Positions 24,821 to 34,055 of a stretch of 34,055 nt of DNA are shown one piece after another (position 1 is the first letter of the stretch; each line of letters starts with the position of its first letter). The notes below the pieces were generated by a model that worked only from the letters and a program-made list of their open reading frames with translations, had not been told where the DNA came from and searched no databases. Source of the DNA: Methylobacterium sp. J-048. GTDB taxonomy: Bacteria; Pseudomonadota; Alphaproteobacteria; Rhizobiales; Beijerinckiaceae. The DNA lies in contig NZ_JAKSYL010000232.1 in NCBI RefSeq assembly GCF_022829515.1, positions 1 through 34,055 on the forward strand. Reading direction: 5' to 3'. The position numbers and the translations under genes are program-made.

Positions 24821-25179
24821 GGATCGATCGAATCCTGAAGAATACGGGTTGCCGGAAATCGTGTGCTGAAACGGCTGGGACAGGTCCGGGCGGAAAACCC
24901 GAGGCCGCATCGTCGCGATCGAATGCCGAGACGGACTGAAATCCGGGACGAAAAAGCTCGGTCCCCTTCCGGACGACCGTCGCCCGGGCATTTCGACCAT
25001 TCGGGCGAAACGTATCCCTGTCAAGTCAACCGGAAGGAATGGGGCTCTGGATAGCGCCGTTCCTGCACAGCGTCGATGGGAAAATCATATCCCGACGTAT
25101 CTCGGCGTCAGACTGGGATAATAGGCCGAGGTTGATCCTTAAAACCTGAGGTCCGCGCCTTCTCGGGCGCAGGATAATC
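24821..25179. other. Intergenic region between rsh and the NYN gene
   Basis: About 359 bases with no gene I can support. It must hold the promoter of the NYN gene and the end of the rsh transcript. The only structured element seen is the small GCGCC/GGCGC hairpin at 25155-25170. Confidence 0.5.
25155..25170 (-). terminator. Weak hairpin after rsh
   Basis: GCGCC (25155-25159), a 6-base loop, GGCGC (25166-25170). On the minus strand it comes just after the rsh stop and is followed by a short T-run (GGTTTTAAGG) about ten bases later. It is a possible terminator but a weak one. Confidence 0.3.
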
Positions 25180-27612
25180 TCAGCCGTTCACGCGTTCGAC
25201 GCTGTTGACCGGGCGCTTGCCGCGCAGTTCCGCGATGATCGCCGTGAGGTGCTGGAGGTCCCAGACCGACAGGTCGATGGTGATGTCGGTGAAGTCCTGG
25301 GTGCGGCGCTTCATCGAGATGTTGTCGATGTTGCCGTCGTGGTCGGCGATCACCTGGGCGATCTGGGCGAACACGCCGGGCTCGTTGATCGACTTCAGCG
25401 CCAGCCGGGCCGGGAAGCGCTCGGTGCCGGAGGCCTCCGTGTCCCAGCGGACGTCGAGCCAGCGCTCGGGCTCGTTGTCGAAGGCCGCGAGCGCCGCCGA
25501 CTGGATCGGGTAGACGGTGACGCCGACGCCGGGGGTCAGGATGCCGACGATCCGGTCGCCCGGGACCGCGCCGCCATTGGGCGCGAAGGTCACCGGCAGG
25601 TCGCCGGCGAGGCCCCGAATCGGGATCGCGTCGCTGCGGCCCTCGGATTTGCCGCCCTCGGTGGCCGGGAAGGTCAGCCGCATGGTCTGGTCGGCCGAGC
25701 GCACGAGGCGGCCGGCGCCGTTCAGCGCGCCCTGCGGCGTCGACGGCCGGCGCTCGTCACGATGGTCGGGATAGACCGCCCGGACCACGTCGCCGGAAAA
25801 CATCTCGCCCCGCCCGACGGCGGCGAACACGTCCTCGGTGGTGGCGCGGGCCAGCCGCGGCAGGGCGCCGCGCAGCTTGTCCTCGGAAAACGTCTTGGCG
25901 GCGCGCTCGAAGGCGCGGTCCAGAATCTGGCGGCCGAGCCCGGCATATTGCCGGCGCACGGCGGTCCGGGTCGCCCGCCGGATCGCCGCCCGGGCCTTGC
26001 CGGTTACCACCAGGGATTCCCAGGCGGCCGGCGGCGAGGCGCCATCCGAGCGGCTGATCTCGACCTCGTCGCCGTTGGCGAGCTCATGCAGCAGCGGCGC
26101 CATCCGGCCGTTGATCTTGGCGCCCACCGCCGAGTTGCCGACATCGGTGTGCACCGCGTAGGCGAAGTCGATCGGCGTCGCGCCCCGCGGCAGGGCGATC
26201 AGCCGGCCCTTCGGGGTGAAGCAGAACACCTGGTCCTGGAACAGCTCCAGCTTGGTGTGCTCCAGGAACTCTTCCGGGCTGTCGCCCTCGGCGAGCAGCT
26301 CGATGGTCCGGCGCAGCCATTGGTAGGCGCCGCTCTCAGCCGCCAGCTTCGGATGCACGCTGCCCGGCTCCTTGGGCACGTCCTTGCCGAGTTCCTTGTA
26401 ATGGGCGTGCGCGGCGATGCCGTATTCGGCGATGTCGTCCATGGCGCGGCTGCGGATCTGCAACTCGACGCGCTGGCTCTTCGGCCCGATCACCGTGGTG
26501 TGGATCGAGCGGTAATCGTTCTGCTTCGGTGTCGAGATGTAGTCCTTGTACCGGCCCGGGACCATCGGCCAGCTGGTGTGGACGATCCCGAGCGCCGCGT
26601 AGCAATCCTGGACCGTGTCCACGACCACGCGGAAGCCGAAAATGTCGGACAGCTGCTCGAACGCGACCGACTTGCGCTCCATCTTCGACCAGATCGAGAA
26701 CGGCCGCTTCTGGCGGCCGCTGACCTCGGCGGTGATGCCCTGGGCGCCGAGTTTTTCGGTCAGCACCTGTGCGATGGTCTCGACCACCCGCTCGGACTTG
26801 GCGGTGAGCCGCGCCAGCCGCTGGGTGATGGTGGCGTAGACCTCCGGCTCGATGTTGCGGAAGGCCAGGTCCTCCAGCTCCTCGCGCAGCTCCTGCATGC
26901 CCATCCGGCCGGCGAGCGGCGCGTAGATGTCCAGGGTCTCCTGGGCGATGCGGTGGCGCTTGTCCTCGCGCATGTGATGGAGGGTGCGCATGTTGTGCAG
27001 GCGGTCGGCGAGCTTGACCAGCAGCACGCGCACGTCTGCCGCCACCGCGAGCAGCAGCTTGCGGAAGTTCTCGCCCTGCGCGGCCTGCTTGGACACGAGG
27101 TCGAGCCGCTTCAGCTTGGTCAGGCCGTCGACCAGCGCGCCGATCTCCGGCCCGAACAGGCGGCGGATCTCCTCCAGCGTCGCCTCGGTATCCTCCACGG
27201 TATCGTGCAGCACCGCGGCCACGATGGTGGCGTCGTCGAGATGCAGGTCGGTGAGGATCGCGGCGACTTCGAGCGGGTGCGCGAAGAACGGATCGCCCGA
27301 GGCGCGCTTCTGCGTGCCGTGCGCCTGCATGGCGTACACGTAGGCGCGGTTGAGCAGCGCCTCGTCGGCCGCCGGATTGTAGCGCTTGACCCGCTCGACG
27401 AGCTCGTACTGGCGCATCATCCGCCGGGACGTCGTCGGTTCCTGGGCGGGACGCGGGGTCGGGATCACGCCCGACTCTCCCGCAACCGGCGCGACGACGC
27501 CAGCCCCCGGCGGCGGAAAAGCGCCGGTTGCGGCGGTATCGCCCTCCGAACGCAAGAACCCGGCGTCTCCGCCGGGTCCGGTCTCGTTCAGGTCGTGATC
27601 ATCCAGGCCCAC
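25180..27612 (-). CDS. rsh: Bifunctional (p)ppGpp synthetase/hydrolase
   Basis: The single RelA/SpoT homologue, 810 residues from a GTG at 27612. In order: an HD hydrolase domain (VAAVLHDTVEDTEATLEEI, about 130-150), a synthetase domain (GRYKDYISTPKQNDYRSIHT and ELQIRSRAMDDIAEYGIAAH), a TGS domain (LIALPRGATPIDFAYAVHTD) and a C-terminal ACT domain (about 735-805). Both halves look intact, so it should make and degrade the alarmone. The usual family start corresponds to MMRQYELVERVKRYNP (ATG at 27420), giving 746 residues. The 64-residue Pro/Gly-rich extension may or may not be translated. It lies 24 bases after rpoZ, in one operon. Confidence 0.95.
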   Translation of the reverse strand: MGLDDHDLNETGPGGDAGFLRSEGDTAATGAFPPPGAGVVAPVAGESGVIPTPRPAQEPTTSRRMMRQYELVERVKRYNPAADEALLNRAYVYAMQAHGTQKRASGDPFFAHPLEVAAILTDLHLDDATIVAAVLHDTVEDTEATLEEIRRLFGPEIGALVDGLTKLKRLDLVSKQAAQGENFRKLLLAVAADVRVLLVKLADRLHNMRTLHHMREDKRHRIAQETLDIYAPLAGRMGMQELREELEDLAFRNIEPEVYATITQRLARLTAKSERVVETIAQVLTEKLGAQGITAEVSGRQKRPFSIWSKMERKSVAFEQLSDIFGFRVVVDTVQDCYAALGIVHTSWPMVPGRYKDYISTPKQNDYRSIHTTVIGPKSQRVELQIRSRAMDDIAEYGIAAHAHYKELGKDVPKEPGSVHPKLAAESGAYQWLRRTIELLAEGDSPEEFLEHTKLELFQDQVFCFTPKGRLIALPRGATPIDFAYAVHTDVGNSAVGAKINGRMAPLLHELANGDEVEISRSDGASPPAAWESLVVTGKARAAIRRATRTAVRRQYAGLGRQILDRAFERAAKTFSEDKLRGALPRLARATTEDVFAAVGRGEMFSGDVVRAVYPDHRDERRPSTPQGALNGAGRLVRSADQTMRLTFPATEGGKSEGRSDAIPIRGLAGDLPVTFAPNGGAVPGDRIVGILTPGVGVTVYPIQSAALAAFDNEPERWLDVRWDTEASGTERFPARLALKSINEPGVFAQIAQVIADHDGNIDNISMKRRTQDFTDITIDLSVWDLQHLTAIIAELRGKRPVNSVERVNG

Positions 27613-27636
27613 GTCGCGTGGCTCGCTGTTCCGGGC

Positions 27637-28047
27637 TTACTCGCCCTCGTCGTCGGTCTCGACCGGCGGGGCCAGGTTGTCGAGGCCGCGCAGAAGGTCT
27701 TCCTCGCTCATGCGGTCGAACTGGACCGCCGCGTCGTCGCTGGAGGATTGCGGAGCGACCGCGGCGGCGGCCGGCGAGCTCGACAGCAGCGGCACGGTCT
27801 CGGCCTCCGGCTCATCGACCTCGACGTATTTCTGCATCGAGTGGATCAGCTGTTCCTTGAGGTCGTCGGCCGTGATCGTCGCGTCGCCGATCTCGCGCAG
27901 GGCCACGACCGGGTTCTTGTCGCGGTCGCGGTCGATGGTGAGCGGAGCGCCGGCGGCCAGCAGGCGCGCCCGGTGGCTCGCCAGCAGCACCAGCTCGAAC
28001 CGGTTCTCGACCTTCTCGATGCAGTCTTCGACGGTGACGCGCGCCAT
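27637..28047 (-). CDS. rpoZ: RNA polymerase omega subunit
   Basis: The 136-residue omega subunit, which chaperones the beta-prime subunit and forms part of the ppGpp-binding site on RNA polymerase in proteobacteria. It opens MARVTVEDCIEKVENRFELV, followed by LASHRARLLAAG and a basic RDRDKNPVVALREI segment, all characteristic. The last 50 residues are an acidic, Ser/Ala-rich tail. Pairing with rsh is common and links alarmone maker and target. Confidence 0.97.
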   Translation of the reverse strand: MARVTVEDCIEKVENRFELVLLASHRARLLAAGAPLTIDRDRDKNPVVALREIGDATITADDLKEQLIHSMQKYVEVDEPEAETVPLLSSSPAAAAVAPQSSSDDAAVQFDRMSEEDLLRGLDNLAPPVETDDEGE

Positions 28048-28096
28048 GCGGGGCGGCTCCTCAGCTTAAGCGACGGGTGATGTCGGGTGTGGCGCC

Positions 28097-28125
28097 ACTG
28101 TACACGGAATGCCGTTGTGCAACAA
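28097..28125 (-). promoter_or_regulatory. Probable rpoZ-rsh promoter
   Basis: On the minus strand, TTGTTG (28125-28120) and TACAGT (28102-28097) are separated by 17 bases. The predicted transcript would start about 40 bases before the rpoZ ATG. It is the only good sigma70-like pair I found in this divergent gap. Confidence 0.45.
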
Positions 28126-28340
28126 GCACAGCGGGTTGCGTCCGGCGCGCGTCTGGCGGGCGCGGGCGGCGGCGGCGACCACGCGGCGAGGCGGCGGCGA
28201 GGGAGCGGCGAGGCCGCGGATTGTGCGACGCATTGTTGACACAGGCTGCCTCGGGTGCGAGTGCGCGCCGCTTATTCCAGATGTTTCGGCCGGCAGGGGC
28301 GGCGTTCGCGCGCCGCACGGCGAGAGCGATCAGACAAGCC

Positions 28341-29282
28341 ATGCGCGCACTCATCTTTCCCGGCCAGGGCAGCCAGGCGGTCGGCATGGCCAAGGGGCTC
28401 GCGGAAGACTTCCCGCAGGCGAAAGCCGTGCTCGACGAAGTCGACGACGCCCTGTCCCAGCCGCTCTCCCGGCTGATGTTCGAGGGGCCGGTGGAGGACC
28501 TGACCCTCACGGCCAACGCCCAGCCGGCCCTGATGGCGGCGAGCCTCGCGGTCCTGCGCGTGCTGGAGGCCGAGCGCGGCCTCGACCTCGCCCGGGACGT
28601 CGCCTGCGTGGCCGGGCATTCGCTCGGCGAATACGCGGCGCTCGCGGCCGCCGGCAGCCTGTCGGTGGCGGATGCCGCGCGGCTGCTGCGCCTGCGCGGC
28701 GAGGCCATGCAGGACGCGGTGGCGCCGGGCGTCGGCGCGATGGCGGCCCTGATCGGCACCGATGTCGAGGCGGCCCGGGCGATCGCCGAGGCGGCGGCTC
28801 TGGAATCCGACGGCGCGGTCTGCGATGTCGCCAACGACAATGGCGGCGGCCAGGTGGTGCTCTCGGGCGAGCGGGCGGCGGTCGAGCGCGCGGTCGGCAT
28901 CGCCACGGACCGCGGGGTCAAGCGCGCCGTGATGCTCAACGTCTCGGCGCCGTTCCATTGCCGGCTCATGGCCCCCGCCGCCGACGCGATGGCCGCGGCT
29001 CTGGCCAGGGTCGACCTGAAAGCGCCCCGGGTGACGCTCTACGCCAATGTCATGGCCGCCCCGGTGACGGCGCCCGAGGCGATCCGGGCGGCCCTGGTCG
29101 AGCAGGTCACCGGCACGGTGCGCTGGCGCGAGAGCGTCGCCGCCATGGCGGGCGCGGGGGTCGACCGGTTCTACGAACTCGGCGCCGGCAAGGTGCTCAC
29201 CGGCTTGGTCAAGCGCATCGCGCCCCAGGCGCGTGCCGCGGCGATCGGCACGCCCGCGGACGTGGCGGCCTTCGCGCTCTGA
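28341..29282 (+). CDS. fabD: Malonyl-CoA:ACP transacylase
   Basis: A 313-residue enzyme that moves malonyl from CoA to acyl carrier protein for fatty-acid elongation. GQGSQ at 9-13, the nucleophile S94 in AGHSLGEYAAL and the catalytic histidine in VSAPFHCRLM are present. The start is ATG 28341; the frame is open further upstream but in low-complexity sequence. It is the first gene of fabD-fabG-acpP-fabF and divergent from rpoZ. A TTGACA at 28236 lacks a matching -10. Confidence 0.96.
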   Translation: MRALIFPGQGSQAVGMAKGLAEDFPQAKAVLDEVDDALSQPLSRLMFEGPVEDLTLTANAQPALMAASLAVLRVLEAERGLDLARDVACVAGHSLGEYAALAAAGSLSVADAARLLRLRGEAMQDAVAPGVGAMAALIGTDVEAARAIAEAAALESDGAVCDVANDNGGGQVVLSGERAAVERAVGIATDRGVKRAVMLNVSAPFHCRLMAPAADAMAAALARVDLKAPRVTLYANVMAAPVTAPEAIRAALVEQVTGTVRWRESVAAMAGAGVDRFYELGAGKVLTGLVKRIAPQARAAAIGTPADVAAFAL

Positions 29283-29299
29283 TATAAAGGAACTCGCGC

Positions 29300-30037
29300 A
29301 TGTTCGATCTCACCGGCCGCAAAGCCCTCGTGACCGGCGCCACCGGCGGCCTCGGCCAGGCGATCGCCCGGGCGCTGCACGCCCAGGGCGCCACCGTGGC
29401 GCTCTCGGGCACGAAGCCGGCGGCCCTGGAGGCCTTCGCGGCGGAGCTCGGCGAGCGGGCGAGCCCGGTGGCGGCCGACCTCTCCGACAAGGACTCGGTG
29501 GAGGGCCTGGTCCCGGCCGCCGAGGCGGCGATCGGTCCGCTGGACATCCTGGTCAACAATGCCGGCATCACCCGGGACAACCTGTTCATGCGGATGAAGG
29601 ACGACGAGTGGGAGCAGGTGCTCGCCGTCAACCTCACCGCCGCCTTCCGGCTCTCGCGGGCGGCCGTGAAGGGCATGATGCGACGCCGCTCCGGGCGGAT
29701 CGTCAATATCGGCTCGGTGGTGGGCGCCACCGGCAATCCCGGCCAGGGCAACTACGCCGCCGCCAAGGCCGGGCTCGTGGGCATGACCAAGGCGCTCGCC
29801 GCCGAGGTCGCCTCGCGCGGGATCACGGTCAACTGCATCGCGCCGGGCTTCATCAGCTCGCCGATGACCGACGCGCTCAACGACAAGCAGCGCGAGGGCA
29901 TCCTGACCCGGGTGCCGGCCGGGCGGCTGGGCGAAGGCGCAGAGGTCGCCGCCGCCTGCATCTACCTGTCGTCCGCGGAGGCCGCCTACGTCACCGGCCA
30001 CACCCTGCACGTGAACGGCGGCATGGCGATGTTCTAG
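29300..30037 (+). CDS. fabG: 3-oxoacyl-ACP reductase
   Basis: A 245-residue short-chain dehydrogenase, first reductive step of the elongation cycle, using NADPH. The cofactor loop is VTGATGGLGQAIA (10-22) and the active site is Ser in NIGSVVG, then Tyr and Lys in NYAAAKAG (YxxxK). NNAGITRDNLFMRM is a FabG hallmark. AAAGGAA lies about eight bases upstream of the ATG. It starts 17 bases after fabD, which implies one operon. Confidence 0.96.
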   Translation: MFDLTGRKALVTGATGGLGQAIARALHAQGATVALSGTKPAALEAFAAELGERASPVAADLSDKDSVEGLVPAAEAAIGPLDILVNNAGITRDNLFMRMKDDEWEQVLAVNLTAAFRLSRAAVKGMMRRRSGRIVNIGSVVGATGNPGQGNYAAAKAGLVGMTKALAAEVASRGITVNCIAPGFISSPMTDALNDKQREGILTRVPAGRLGEGAEVAAACIYLSSAEAAYVTGHTLHVNGGMAMF

Positions 30038-30057
30038 GCCGGAATTCCCGTTCCGGC
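30038..30057 (+). terminator. Hairpin after fabG
   Basis: GCCGGAA, loop TTCCCG, TTCCGGC directly follows the fabG stop codon. There is no T-run after it, so it may attenuate rather than end transcription. Some 260 bases separate it from acpP, which probably has its own promoter in that gap. Confidence 0.35.
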
Positions 30058-30316
30058 ACGCGCGTGCCACACCGATGAAGGGAATCTGAACGGCTCTCGC
30101 CAGGGCGGGAACCCTGTGCTACCACGCCCCGCAGCCGTACAGGGGGTTGACGGTTCAGCGGGTTTTCAGTCCAAGGCCCCCCGGCGGGGTCGTCCCAGTT
30201 CACCTCGAAACACGCGCGATCGACACCGGCCCGCCAACAAGCCCGAAGGGGCGCGGCGCGGCCACGGCACCACCCCGAGACGACTGACAGACCAAAAGGA
30301 CGAGGACGGAAGACCG

Positions 30317-30556
30317 ATGAGCGATATCGCTGAGCGCGTGAAGAAGATCGTCGTCGAGCACCTGGGCGTCGAGCCCGAGAAGGTGGTCGAGAGCGCCAAC
30401 TTCATCGACGACCTCGGTGCCGACAGCCTCGACACGGTCGAGCTGGTCATGGCCTTCGAGGAAGAATTCAACGTCGAGATCCCGGACGACGCCGCCGAGA
30501 CCATCCAGACGGTCGGCGACGCGGTGAAGTTCCTGGAGAAGAACTCGGCCGCCTGA
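30317..30556 (+). CDS. acpP: Acyl carrier protein
   Basis: The 79-residue acidic four-helix carrier of growing fatty acyl chains. The phosphopantetheine site is S37 in DDLGADSLDTVEL. Highly acidic throughout, with a GAGGACGGA purine stretch before the ATG at 30317. The long upstream gap (279 bases) and the hairpins on both sides suggest separately controlled, abundant transcription, as is usual for acpP. Confidence 0.98.
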   Translation: MSDIAERVKKIVVEHLGVEPEKVVESANFIDDLGADSLDTVELVMAFEEEFNVEIPDDAAETIQTVGDAVKFLEKNSAA

Positions 30557-30577
30557 GGCGCCGGATTCGGTTTCACG

Positions 30578-30610
30578 CGGCGCGGGTGAGGCGAAGCAGC
30601 CCCCGCGCCG
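30578..30610 (+). terminator. Hairpin between acpP and fabF
   Basis: CGGCGCGGG (30578-30586) pairs with CCCGCGCCG (30602-30610) across 15 bases, followed by TTCTGCGTTT. It is a reasonable partial terminator that would lower fabF relative to acpP, a common ratio control in this operon. Confidence 0.4.
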
Positions 30611-30690
30611 TTCTGCGTTTCGCGAGGCGCTCCGGCGGCGAGCCGGTCGGGGAGCGCGTCCAGAGACGGTTCTAAGACGGGACAGGTAGC

Positions 30691-31950
<1,260 letters not shown>

Positions 31951-31967
31951 CGTATAAAGTTCGCTCG

Positions 31968-33071
31968 ATGATTGAGAAGCGTTACCAAGTATTTGTGAGT
32001 TCTACTTTCAGAGATCTAATCGAAGAAAGGCAGGAAGTCACTCAGGCATTGCTTGAACTCGACTGTATACCTGCTGGAATGGAATTGTTCCCTGCAGCGA
32101 ATGATGATCAGTGGACATTGATTAAAAAAGTTATTGATGACTGTGATTATTATTTGGTTATCATAGCAGGAAAATATGGTTCGATAGGTCCCGATGCCAT
32201 CAGCTATACAGAGATGGAATATCGATATGCGATCGATAGGAAGAAACCGATTATCGCATTTCTCCACAAAAACATAAACAAACTGCCCGCCGATAAATTT
32301 GAGACTGATGCAGATCTGCGTAGAAAGCTTGAGGATTTCCGAAGTTTAGCACAAAAGAAGCTAGTTCGCTTCTGGGAAAACCCATCCGAGCTTGGATCAG
32401 TGGTTAGCCGCAGTTTAATTCAACTGATCAAAAATAATCCCGCTATCGGATGGGTACGTGGAAATAATGTCACTGATGAATCTTCCGCTCAAGAAATATT
32501 GAGACTTAGAAAAGAAATAGATCGTTTAGTTAATGAAAACAAAGAAAGTTATTTTAATTCATCTGAGCATCGTCAAGATTTATCCCAAGGCGAAGAGGAA
32601 GTATCTCTGCGCTGCGTAGTTTCATTTCGTGGCAAAGATGACGCATATTATAATAAGAGTCGTATCGGCTGGCGCTTCCAGATGACATGGAATGCTATCA
32701 TCGCAGCCGTGACGCCGTCGATGATTGATGAAGCTAACGAAAGTACCATAAAAAATCGCTTAGAAGATGCAATTAATGAAGACCAGATACAAAAAGTTAA
32801 AGACCATGAATATTTCGAGGGGGGAGCGAATTTTTCGTTCGATCTTGACGTAAAATCATTCGAGACTTGTATCGTTCAACTGGTGGCTCTCAGCATTATT
32901 TCTAAAAGCAATCGAAGCCGGAGCCTCAAAGACAAGCAAACTTATTGGGAACTTACTTCGCACGGCGAGAAGCTGATGTACACACTTCGCGCTATACGAA
33001 GCAGTTCAACGATGCATACTACAGCTGGTGACGACACAGACGAGGATTACGTTACGTTGAGCAACGATTAG
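31968..33071 (+). CDS. DUF4062-domain protein, AT-rich, probably acquired
   Basis: A 367-residue protein of mixed composition, encoded in DNA far more AT-rich than its neighbours. Residues 5-100 are a DUF4062 domain: YQVFVSSTFRDLIEERQEV, GMELFPAANDDQW (38-50), DDCDYYLVIIAGKYGSI and SYTEMEYRYA (79-88). DUF4062 is a TIR/deoxyribosyltransferase-like alpha/beta domain often found as the N-terminal sensor or effector of NTPase-type defence and signalling proteins. A short charged helix (about 173-195) may be a coiled coil. The rest (about 212-345) is unrecognised and ends in YWELTSHGEKLMYTL, which looks like the wing and last helix of a winged-helix domain. There is no NTPase motif, signal peptide or membrane helix. 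It starts 18 bases after fabF and has no ribosome-binding site. Confidence 0.85.
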   Translation: MIEKRYQVFVSSTFRDLIEERQEVTQALLELDCIPAGMELFPAANDDQWTLIKKVIDDCDYYLVIIAGKYGSIGPDAISYTEMEYRYAIDRKKPIIAFLHKNINKLPADKFETDADLRRKLEDFRSLAQKKLVRFWENPSELGSVVSRSLIQLIKNNPAIGWVRGNNVTDESSAQEILRLRKEIDRLVNENKESYFNSSEHRQDLSQGEEEVSLRCVVSFRGKDDAYYNKSRIGWRFQMTWNAIIAAVTPSMIDEANESTIKNRLEDAINEDQIQKVKDHEYFEGGANFSFDLDVKSFETCIVQLVALSIISKSNRSRSLKDKQTYWELTSHGEKLMYTLRAIRSSSTMHTTAGDDTDEDYVTLSND

Positions 33072-33100
33072 TTATTAGCGTTCTATATTCGATAGATTGG

Positions 33101-33814
33101 TCACCACCCCCTCCTCTCCTCCGCCCCCGGCACCCGCCCCTGGGGCGTGAGCGCGTGCACCACCTCTGGCAGCGCCTGGGCGAGTTGCGACAGCAGCGCC
33201 TCGCGGTCCAGGCCGGTCTGGCTCTGGAGAGTGTCGAGCGTGTCGGGGCCGAGCGCCTGGGCGAGCTGGGCCGGGGCCACCGGGCGGTTGCTGCCGTGGC
33301 CGATCCAGGATTCGATCACGTCGCCGAGGCCCCCCTGGCGGAACCGGTCGACCAGGCCGTCGAGGCCGCCGAGATCGCCCGCGCCCGGATCGGTCTGACG
33401 CTCGGGGGCGGCGCGGCTCGGGGCCGGGCCCGACTCGCCCGGGCCGTCGAGCATGCCGGACAGGTCCGAGAAATCGCCGGGCGGCAGGGACGGGTCCGAG
33501 GGGCCGGCCTCGCGGCGCTGGCCGGACTGGTCCCAGCCGCCGATGTCGCCCGGGTCGCCGCGCCCGCCGGCATCGGCCGGGTGCTGGCCCGGATCGCGCC
33601 CGTAGGGGCCGGCGCCGCCGGACCGGTCGGCCTCGGGCCCCGGCTCGCTCCCGCGTCCCTGCCCAAAGATGTCGCCGAAGCCGCCGCTCGCGCCCTTGGT
33701 CAGCAGCAGCATCAGCAGGGCCTTCACCAGGGGCGACATCCCCCCGGATCCCTGCTTCTGGCCGCCGAACACCTGACCGAGCACGCCGCCGATCGCCGAT
33801 TCGAGCAAACCCAT
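33101..33814 (-). CDS. YidB-like DUF937 protein
   Basis: A 237-residue protein of the YidB/DUF937 family. The N-terminal part (about 1-55, MGLLESAIGGVLGQVFGGQK, then SPLVKALLMLLLTKGASGG) and the C-terminal part (about 150-225, GGLGDVIESWIGHGSNRPV and LAQALGPDTLDTLQSQTGL) are family segments. They are separated by a Gly/Pro/Asp-rich low-complexity linker of about 90 residues that is longer than in E. coli YidB. Function is unknown. It has no signal peptide. It is convergent with the DUF4062 gene, 29 bases away. Confidence 0.85.
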   Translation of the reverse strand: MGLLESAIGGVLGQVFGGQKQGSGGMSPLVKALLMLLLTKGASGGFGDIFGQGRGSEPGPEADRSGGAGPYGRDPGQHPADAGGRGDPGDIGGWDQSGQRREAGPSDPSLPPGDFSDLSGMLDGPGESGPAPSRAAPERQTDPGAGDLGGLDGLVDRFRQGGLGDVIESWIGHGSNRPVAPAQLAQALGPDTLDTLQSQTGLDREALLSQLAQALPEVVHALTPQGRVPGAEERRGW

Positions 33815-34022
33815 GCGCCTTCCTCCGGGGCGGAATCCGCCCGGGCTGACAACGGTGTCGGAGGGGTGGGGGTTGCAGCGGGTCGTCGGAGAGGTCCGGT
33901 GTGCATCTTCCGCGCCCGGCGGGGTCAGCAGCGGCCGTCATCGCCGGCTATGGCGCGGGTCCCCTCGCCCGTGCGGGCTTGCCGACGCACGCATTGGCTA
34001 TGCAGACTACACGGGAGGCGCC

Positions 34023-34055
34023 GCGGCTTTCCCTCCCCCCCCCTGCGGGGGAGGG
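34023..34055. repeat. Palindromic repeat copy at window end
   Basis: GCGGCTTTCCCTCCCC followed by TGCGGGGGAGGG at the window edge. It matches the copy at 3998-4030 in both flank and stem and differs mainly in loop bases. It may continue past the end of the window. No gene is seen between 33815 and here. Confidence 0.65.

Noticed and set aside
25249..28080. A 943-codon open frame opposite rsh and rpoZ
   Set aside because: It is the mirror of rsh and rpoZ in high-GC DNA, has His/Asp/Gly/Arg-rich repetitive composition and no domain pattern. The same holds for the long frames opposite the lytic transglycosylase (18639-21035) and trpB (8918-9859).
28236..28241. TTGACA as the fabD promoter -35
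   Set aside because: No acceptable -10 lies 16-18 bases downstream; the sequence there is GC-rich.
30147..30152. TTGACG as the acpP promoter -35
   Set aside because: The matching -10 position reads TCCAAG, so the pair is not convincing even though a promoter in this gap is expected.
33815..34022. A gene between the YidB-like protein and the window end
   Set aside because: Open frames here are short, Arg/Pro-rich shadows with no ribosome-binding site or family pattern.

Overview
The window looks like chromosome of a high-GC alphaproteobacterium of the order Hyphomicrobiales, most likely Methylobacterium or a close relative. The reasons are the strong G/C bias at third codon positions, the divK-pleD pair, the EipB (DUF1849) and DUF3572 proteins, the hisC-tyrA and metX-metW pairs, a single long Rsh next to rpoZ, and the fabD-fabG-acpP-fabF cluster. 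The genus is inferred from gene content, not from a marker gene.

Layout. 1-5.1 kb: palindromic GC-rich repeats, a DUF2252 protein, the divK-pleD signalling operon (minus), a DUF3572 protein (plus) and an EipB-type periplasmic protein. 5.1-7.7 kb: a block of three hairpins, a fused ABC exporter and a membrane-anchored helix-hairpin-helix protein. 7.8-10.8 kb: trpB lying between two toxin-antitoxin modules, VapBC and a RelE-type toxin with an HTH antitoxin. 10.9-14.6 kb: exported MsrA, a long palindromic repeat, tyrA and hisC, and a LysE-family exporter. 14.6-18.5 kb: a gene-poor stretch with an AT-rich patch and repeat fragments, a DUF1488-like protein, two unlisted small membrane proteins, metX-metW, and a small regulator-like ORF behind an AT-rich promoter. 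18.6-22.6 kb: an Slt70-type lytic transglycosylase divergent from dapA-smpB. 22.6-24.8 kb: a PrlF-YhaV toxin-antitoxin module, a peroxiredoxin and a NYN-domain protein. 25.2-28.1 kb: rpoZ-rsh. 28.3-32 kb: fabD, fabG, acpP and fabF. 31.97-33.07 kb: an AT-rich DUF4062 gene starting 18 bases after the fabF stop codon, then a YidB-like DUF937 protein and a final repeat copy.

Most genes are core: amino-acid synthesis (trpB, hisC, tyrA, dapA, metX/metW), fatty-acid initiation and elongation, ppGpp control, cell-cycle signalling and ribosome rescue. The accessory layer consists of three type II toxin-antitoxin modules of different families, each with a palindrome at its promoter, several families of dispersed palindromic repeats, and the DUF4062 gene. 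The DUF4062 gene differs sharply in base composition from everything around it and is the best candidate for a poorly described, possibly defence-related function. No IS element, CRISPR array, tRNA, rRNA or phage gene was recognised.
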